A stretch of DNA of 58,814 bases from the NCBI GenBank assembly GCA_002305165.1, contig DBQI01000053.1:1-58814 (forward strand), given 5' to 3'. Below are positions 54,070 through 58,814 of this stretch, piece after piece. The position numbers were made by a program, and so were the translations under genes. The notes below the pieces were generated by a model. That model made no database searches. It was not told the origin of the DNA and saw only the letters and a program-made list of their open reading frames with translations. The stretch's first letter is position 1. Each line of letters begins with the position of its first letter. The DNA comes from Armatimonadetes bacterium UBA1398 (lineage in GTDB: Bacteria > Armatimonadota > Zipacnadia > UBA1398).

Positions 54070-56091
54070 TCAGGTCGCCATCCTGAAGTCGATGGCCGCC
54101 GGAGGCGGGAACTCGCTTCGGACCCGCTCCCGAAGGTTGTCGTCCACGGGGATCCCCTCGGCGGCACTGATGCGCTGCTCATGCATGCGGTACCAGAGAT
54201 CGCTGAGCGTGACCTCCCCCTCGCGCAGATCCTCGATCTCGGGGGCCGTACGCAGGATGGCGGCCACTTCATCGAGATGCCCGAGTGCCAGATGCGCTTC
54301 GCCCACCAGCAGCAGCACTCGGCCGGTCGCCGCCACTTCACTCGGGAAGTCCTTCGCCAGTTCGATCCATTCGCCAGCCCGGTCCGCCTGCAACAGGGCT
54401 CGCCCACACTCGACCGCCAGCGCCAGGCAGTCCGGCTGCATCCTGAGCGCCTCCGCGAGAAGGTCCGCCGCCTCATCCAGGCGCTTGGCCTCGCGAGCCA
54501 GCACCGCAAGGTTCCGCAGGGACCACGCGTTTCCGTGGAGGGTGAGAGATCGCTGCCAGGCCTCCCGTGCGCCCTCGGCATCGCCGGCATGATGGCGCGT
54601 CACCCCGAGGTGCAGCCAAGTGAGCCAGTCCTCTCTCGCCGCTCTGGCTGCGCTCGCCTCTAGTAGCTCGCGCCACTCCGGCTGGACGAGGTAGGATCGC
54701 GGGGCTTGGTGGCCATCGGAATCAGGGAGTCTGCCGGTGCGGAGCAGATCGAGCCATGGGAGCTGCTCGGCATCCATCGACTCCTCGGGGAAGGGCAGCT
54801 CAGACCCGGCCAGTGGGGCCTCACCGCAGGCGGCCCGGCGGGTCTGCTCGAGCGCGCCCCAGCCTGAGCCATAATGGAGGATCTCGGCAGGCGCGGTACG
54901 TGCCATCGACCGGGTACGGTCGAGCTCCTCATCGAGAACGGATCGGCGAATCAGCCCCTCGAGGCGTCCGGAGACCTCCATCCGGGCTGCATCCCAATCC
55001 TCGCCATGGGCCACGGTAGGGTCGGCTTCCATGAGACCGTAGGCCTCCAGCCACTCCCACTCAGCCTTGGCCGGCATGGGGAGATGCTCCGCCTGGGTGC
55101 GAGCGAGCCCCGCCTGCACCTCGATATACGCGAACCCAGGCACAGCGAGGAACTCCTGCCAGCGCCTGCCCCCCGGCCCGCGACCCCACAGGAACAACTT
55201 CCGCCCCTTCAGACTATCTGTGGACGTCTGCACGAGACCGCGCCCATCGCCCTCCAAGGCAGTGATCCAGGGCCTCTCCCCATCGGGGACCCGGTAGAAG
55301 TAGTCGGTCGAACGGTTCGTCCTCGATGGGTAGGTCGCATCGATGCCGCCGTCTATGGGCACGGGGGCACGGCGCAAGCCGCCAGAGTAGCCGAAGCGGT
55401 AGGCGTGATCGGCCGGGGCCAGCACCCGTGTCTGCTCAGTCTCCGGGACCGCGATGTTGGACCACCAGTACATCGGGATCTCACTATCGTGAGGGTTTGT
55501 GATCCGGGGACGAACGAAGAGCACCGGGGAACCCTCGGGCAGATAGGCGTCTACCTGGAACGCCACCCCGCGCACCCGCTCGTACTCATACAGCCGGAGG
55601 ACTGGGGCGCCGCCTGGTCCCTCGACCCGGGCCGCGAATAGGGGAGAGCATGTGAAAGGGGAGTGGCCTACGAAGCCTATGTTCCACTCCACGCCGCCGC
55701 TGAACCATGCGTTGCGAATCGCGAGATTCGCCGCCTGAAACACGGGATTCACGGCGAGAAGCTCACGCCCTGACGGCTTGTGCAGCAGCGACCAGAGCCG
55801 TCCACCTAGTTCGAGGAGGAAAGTCGCGCGCAGAATGTCGTTCTCCAGGACCGCCGTGCGGAGCGGTCGCGGAGCGCGGCTGCGGTTGTAGCGGTCCTGC
55901 ATTAGATATGGGAGCGGTGTGCTGACGCCTCCCCAGCCGACGTAACGCTGGTCCTCGGCCGGTATCTCGGGATCCATCGGCACGGAGGCGTGGAGATCGG
56001 CTGGCGGAGCGAGGGGCGGAAGAGGGTTCAGAGGGCCCAGATCACAGGCTGGCATCGTCCAATGGTCGAGTCGAAGATTGGTCAACGTCAT
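54070..56091 (-). CDS. DUF5107 / TPR-repeat protein
   Basis: About 673 residues. Start is ATG at 56091 (a GTG three bases upstream is possible); no Shine-Dalgarno site is visible. Residues about 60-380 form a beta-sandwich typical of DUF5107 (LENDILRATFLLELGGRLWSLLHKPSGREL, MYWWSNIAVPETEQ, FLWGRG). This fold is related to galactose mutarotase and glycosidase beta domains. Residues about 480-640 are TPR-like helices (DWLTWLHLGVTRHHAGDAEGA). No signal peptide. Commonly encoded near glycan-degradation genes; a role in sugar binding or conversion is likely but not known. Confidence 0.8.
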   Translation of the reverse strand: MTLTNLRLDHWTMPACDLGPLNPLPPLAPPADLHASVPMDPEIPAEDQRYVGWGGVSTPLPYLMQDRYNRSRAPRPLRTAVLENDILRATFLLELGGRLWSLLHKPSGRELLAVNPVFQAANLAIRNAWFSGGVEWNIGFVGHSPFTCSPLFAARVEGPGGAPVLRLYEYERVRGVAFQVDAYLPEGSPVLFVRPRITNPHDSEIPMYWWSNIAVPETEQTRVLAPADHAYRFGYSGGLRRAPVPIDGGIDATYPSRTNRSTDYFYRVPDGERPWITALEGDGRGLVQTSTDSLKGRKLFLWGRGPGGRRWQEFLAVPGFAYIEVQAGLARTQAEHLPMPAKAEWEWLEAYGLMEADPTVAHGEDWDAARMEVSGRLEGLIRRSVLDEELDRTRSMARTAPAEILHYGSGWGALEQTRRAACGEAPLAGSELPFPEESMDAEQLPWLDLLRTGRLPDSDGHQAPRSYLVQPEWRELLEASAARAAREDWLTWLHLGVTRHHAGDAEGAREAWQRSLTLHGNAWSLRNLAVLAREAKRLDEAADLLAEALRMQPDCLALAVECGRALLQADRAGEWIELAKDFPSEVAATGRVLLLVGEAHLALGHLDEVAAILRTAPEIEDLREGEVTLSDLWYRMHEQRISAAEGIPVDDNLRERVRSEFPPPAAIDFRMAT

Positions 56092-56312
56092 CACCGGATG
56101 CTGGGTTCGGCCGCACTGGCCCGCGGCCCTTCGCCAGATGGCTGTAGAGCGAGCCGGGGCTCATCTGCCCGTGTCCGTGCTATGAGGGATCCCTGCAGGC
56201 GCGGATTCCGTCGAATCAGTGACTGCCGAATCGCTATGCAGGGAATAAGTAAGTGACGTACAACATATGCAGAGCGCCAACGTGAAGCCGGCCCGAGGAT
56301 CGGGGGAGTAAC

Positions 56313-56534
56313 ATGAGAGAGATAGAGGTCTTCGCCCATACCGATACTCACGCCTGGTCGGCGCCAGACGCCGATGACGTGTTGTTCGCCGCCGCCATGG
56401 AGCGGATGCTTCTTCAGGACTGTGTCGACAACGGCCACTCCTTCGGCAACGTGTGCTACTTCGCCGAGGGCGCGAAGTCCATCGCCTCCACCGGCGGGCG
56501 CACCGCTCTCCACACCTTCGTCCGTTGGAGCTAG
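56313..56534 (+). CDS. Small orphan protein
   Basis: 73 residues; ATG at 56313 with GGGGGAG close upstream. Sequence features: acidic N-terminal half (DADDVLFAAAMERMLLQD), one CVDNGHSFGNVCYF motif with two cysteines, no membrane helix. No family recognised. Its own ribosome site and the terminator 24 bases behind the stop support it as a real gene. Sits between two minus-strand genes. Confidence 0.55.
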   Translation: MREIEVFAHTDTHAWSAPDADDVLFAAAMERMLLQDCVDNGHSFGNVCYFAEGAKSIASTGGRTALHTFVRWS

Positions 56535-56555
56535 CTGCCGCTTGAACCATTGCAC

Positions 56556-56588
56556 AACCGCCCGGCCAGTCCGTATGGCCGGGCGGTT
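56556..56588 (+). terminator. Terminator hairpin after the small orphan
   Basis: Perfect 13-base inverted repeat (56556-56568 and 56576-56588, 7-base loop). GC-rich, without a long T-run. Could also terminate the hslU transcript from the other side, although that stop is 144 bases away. Confidence 0.6.
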
Positions 56589-56731
56589 CGCTGTGTGCCT
56601 ATGGGGTCCGGGTCGGGGCGGGTCTGAGTGGCTTCGGTTTACACGGCGTCATTCGTGCTCAAACGACCGACCAGTGGCTCCTCCGTGGAACCAGCGGAGA
56701 GGCCATGCCGTATTGCCTCAGCCAGCCGAGG

Positions 56732-58180
56732 CTACAGGATGTAGCGAGTCATCTCGTCATCGCGCAGCACGTCCGAAAGAGCCCCTCTGACGTACTCCGC
56801 ATCGATCGTGACGGTCTCGCCTCGTCGCTCCGGCGCGGCGAAGCTTATCTCCTCGAGTACCCGCTCCACCACCGTATGCAGGCGGCGTGCGCCGATGTTC
56901 TCGTGCCGTTCATTGACCGTCTTGGCGGTTCGGGCGATCTCCCGAATCCCATCCTCGGTGTACTCCAGCGAGACACCCTCTGTGGCCAGGAGAGCCTGGG
57001 TCTGCTTCAGCAGTGCGTTCTCGGGCTCCGTGAGGATCCTCACGAAGTCTCCCTCGGTGAGAGGGCTTAGCTCCACGCGTATGGGCAGTCGGCCCTGCAA
57101 CTCCGGTATCAGGTCGGCGGGCTTGGAGATGTGAAACGCCCCGGCGGCGATGAACAGGATGTGATCGGTGGCGACAGGCCCGTGCTTGGTCTGTACCGTG
57201 CAGCCCTCGATGATAGGCAGAACGTCGCGCTGAACCCCTTCGCGCGATACATCAGGCCCCTGGCCGGAGCCCCTGCCCGCCACCTTGTCGATCTCGTCGA
57301 GGAAGATGAGCCCATTCTGCTCGACGCGCTCGATGGCCTCGCGCTTGATTTCATCGTTGTCCAGGAGGTTCTGCGCTTCCTGCTGTGCAAGCAGCTCTAG
57401 AGCCTCTTTCACCGACACGCGCTTGGTCTTCTTCCGGCTCGGGAGCATGGGGCCGAGGACGTCGCCGAGGTTCGGGAAGCTTACTTCCTCGAACCCAGCC
57501 TGAGAGGAGAGCACCTCCATCATGGGTTTGGTCGTCTCCTCGATGGTCACCTCGACCTCTCGGTCATCGAGCGCTCCCTCAGCGAGCTTCGCCCGCAGCC
57601 GCTCGCGGATGCGTTGTACTCGCTCCTGCTCCTCCCGCTCATCGGGCCCGGGGCTCTCGCTCTCCGCCGGTTGTGCGGCTCCGCCCGCGCTCATCCGCTC
57701 CAGGAAGCTCTGAAGCGGGGAGGCGGACCTTGCCCGTCGCGGCCCCGGCTGCAGGATCTCCAGGAGCCGGTCGACGGCGAGGTCCGCGGCGCGCTCTCGC
57801 ACCCTCAGCATGTGCTCCTCGGTTACCATGCGAATGGCGGTCTCAACCAGGTCGCGAATCATGGACTCGACATCGCGGCCCACGTATCCCACTTCCGTGT
57901 ACTTCGTCGCCTCGACTTTGACGAAGGGTGAGCGGGCTAGGTCCGCCAAGCGGCGGGCGATCTCCGTCTTGCCGACGCCGGTCGGACCCACCATCAGAAT
58001 GTTCTTGGGCATGATCTCGCGCCGCAGGGGTTCCGGCACCTGGCGTCGCCGGTAGCGGTTTCTAAGAGCGACCGCCACGGCACGCTTGGCCTCGTCCTGG
58101 CCAACGATGTACCGATCCAGCGCGGCGACGATCTGGCTCGGGGTCAGTTCCTCGGAAATCGCTGCATCGCGCTCGCTCAC
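56732..58180 (-). CDS. hslU: ATP-dependent protease ATPase subunit HslU
   Basis: 482 residues. AAA+ unfoldase: Walker A GPTGVGKT (65-72), pore loop region YTEVGYVGRDVES, Walker B LIFLDEIDK, sensor and final RYIL tail that docks into HslV. The intermediate (I) domain is present and contains a charged stretch (about 150-210). Start GTG at 58180 overlaps the hslV stop by four bases (GTGA), so translation is coupled; GAGGTG lies eight bases upstream. Hexamer that feeds unfolded substrates to HslV. Confidence 0.97.
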   Translation of the reverse strand: MSERDAAISEELTPSQIVAALDRYIVGQDEAKRAVAVALRNRYRRRQVPEPLRREIMPKNILMVGPTGVGKTEIARRLADLARSPFVKVEATKYTEVGYVGRDVESMIRDLVETAIRMVTEEHMLRVRERAADLAVDRLLEILQPGPRRARSASPLQSFLERMSAGGAAQPAESESPGPDEREEQERVQRIRERLRAKLAEGALDDREVEVTIEETTKPMMEVLSSQAGFEEVSFPNLGDVLGPMLPSRKKTKRVSVKEALELLAQQEAQNLLDNDEIKREAIERVEQNGLIFLDEIDKVAGRGSGQGPDVSREGVQRDVLPIIEGCTVQTKHGPVATDHILFIAAGAFHISKPADLIPELQGRLPIRVELSPLTEGDFVRILTEPENALLKQTQALLATEGVSLEYTEDGIREIARTAKTVNERHENIGARRLHTVVERVLEEISFAAPERRGETVTIDAEYVRGALSDVLRDDEMTRYIL

Positions 58181-58728
58181 GATTCAAGCACCTCAACTGT
58201 GATGGAATCATTCGTGTAGATGCACAGCCCCGCCGCTATGGTCAGGGATTCCCGGACGATAGCTTCAGCGGACAGCTCGGTGTGGGCCGCCAGCGCGCGG
58301 GCCGCCGCCAGCGCATACGAGCCGCCCGATCCGATGGCCGTCATGTCATGCTCAGGCCGGACGACCTCGCCGCCGCCGGAGACGAGCAATAGTTGCTCCC
58401 GATCACCGATCAGCAGCATCGCCTCTAGCCTCCGGAGGATGCGGTCGGTGCGCCAGTCCTTGGCGAGATGGTACACGGCCCGGGTGAGGTTGCCGCTGTG
58501 CTCCTCCAGCTTCTCCTCGCAGCGTTCGAGGAGGGTGAGGGCATCAGACACGGAGCCCGCGTAGCCCGCCACGACCTGGCCCTTGTAGAGCCGCTGGACC
58601 TTCTGGGCGGTCGCCTTCATGACTGTGTCGCCGAAGGTGACCTGGCCGTCGCCGCCGATGGCCAAGGTGCCATGCCGCCTGACCCCGATGATCGTAGTGC
58701 CGTGCATCGTGCTACCCGGGGATCCCAT
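58177..58728 (-). CDS. hslV: ATP-dependent protease peptidase subunit HslV
   Basis: 183 residues from the ATG at 58728 (GGAGG ten bases upstream). An inner start at 58707 (MHGTTI) would fit other families but has a weaker site. The mature N-terminal threonine is the first T of GTTIIGVRR, so a short propeptide is removed. Other marks: DGQVTFGDTVMK, GYAGSVSDALTL, ALAAARALAAH. Two-ring threonine peptidase. Lies 21 bases after xerC and overlaps hslU, the known xerC-hslV-hslU order. Confidence 0.96.
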   Translation of the reverse strand: MGSPGSTMHGTTIIGVRRHGTLAIGGDGQVTFGDTVMKATAQKVQRLYKGQVVAGYAGSVSDALTLLERCEEKLEEHSGNLTRAVYHLAKDWRTDRILRRLEAMLLIGDREQLLLVSGGGEVVRPEHDMTAIGSGGSYALAAARALAAHTELSAEAIVRESLTIAAGLCIYTNDSITVEVLES

Positions 58729-58749
58729 GGTGATCTCGCCTCCGGCCCC

Positions 58750-58814
58750 TCACGCGAGGGGATGGGCCCGATCATACGCCTGCTTGAGGCGCTCGGGCGT
58801 GATGTGTGTGTAGA
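58750..58814 (-). CDS. xerC: Tyrosine recombinase XerC, last 20 residues
   Basis: Only the 3' end is inside the window, ending with TGA at 58750-58752. The visible residues YTHITPERLKQAYDRAHP are the typical tail of Xer recombinases, where the Y-x-H motif follows the catalytic tyrosine region. The position right before hslV supports XerC and not XerD. Confidence 0.82.
   Translation of the reverse strand, partial: YTHITPERLKQAYDRAHPLA

Noticed and set aside
56160..56245. Inverted repeat ATCCCTGCA / TGCAGGGA as an operator
   Set aside because: Arms are over 40 bases apart and short; could be chance in the divergent spacer.
1..58814. CRISPR arrays, IS elements, phage genes
   Set aside because: No direct-repeat/spacer pattern, no transposase and no phage structural gene was found on either strand; the XerC tail belongs to the xerC-hslV-hslU operon.

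Overview
This window looks like a GC-rich chromosomal segment of an uncultured or poorly studied Gram-negative-type heterotroph. Tat-exported Gfo/Idh/MocA enzymes, DUF1080 proteins, a HEAT-DUF1080 fusion, a DUF5107-TPR protein and many large secreted glycosidases recall Planctomycetota, Armatimonadota or Hydrogenedentota-like genomes. The phylum cannot be fixed from the sequence alone. No phage, IS element, CRISPR array or plasmid function was seen, so I read it as core chromosome (tRNAs, mnmE, xerC-hslV-hslU) interleaved with carbohydrate-degradation islands.

Region 1 (1-16.3 kb) is a divergent carbohydrate locus. On the minus strand a cupin phosphomannose-isomerase-like protein, a cytoplasmic Gfo/Idh/MocA dehydrogenase and a TIM-barrel sugar isomerase form an operon. 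A terminator hairpin and an NPCBM-GH36-like alpha-galactosidase that runs off the left edge follow it. On the plus strand a seven-gene operon encodes a double-DUF1080 protein, two Tat-signal Gfo/Idh/MocA oxidoreductases, a HEAT-DUF1080 fusion, an (alpha/alpha)6 glycosidase, a beta-helix protein with an inserted CBM6 and a GH29 fucosidase. The DUF1080 plus dehydrogenase plus isomerase combination matches the known 3-keto-glycoside (oxidation-elimination-hydration) route. The catalytic parts appear to be exported, and no SusCD, TonB-dependent or sugar ABC uptake system is visible.

Region 2 (16.3-32.3 kb) has a decayed secreted gene, a UBA-like membrane protein, three tRNAs (Arg-TCT, Gly-TCC, Pro-TGG, all with encoded CCA), a large MscS channel and a secreted tricorn-type protease. 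It continues with a Gfo/Idh/MocA-GH38 alpha-mannosidase pair, a Tat-exported enolase-superfamily enzyme, a class V aminotransferase and mnmE.

Region 3 (32.4-37.8 kb) is a five-gene envelope module: a large lipoprotein, a PqqD-like protein, a minimal FtsX-type permease, a LolD/MacB-type ATPase and a PEGA lipoprotein.

Region 4 (37.9-56.5 kb) is a second glycan island. It encodes a GH29-(discoidin)-GH16 fusion, two giant GH42-like proteins, a GH84-like hexosaminidase, a sugar isomerase and an ROK kinase. Also here are MsrBA, an ABM protein, a stand-alone GppA-type HD protein, a secreted protein made of two repeats, a DUF5107-TPR protein and a small orphan. Fucosidase, alpha-galactosidase, alpha-mannosidase, hexosaminidase and GH16 activities together point to complex fucosylated, galactose-containing polysaccharides or glycoproteins (inference).

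Region 5 (56.7 kb to the end) is the xerC-hslV-hslU operon on the minus strand; only the xerC tail is present. Starts below were chosen from Shine-Dalgarno spacing, and many are GTG or TTG.
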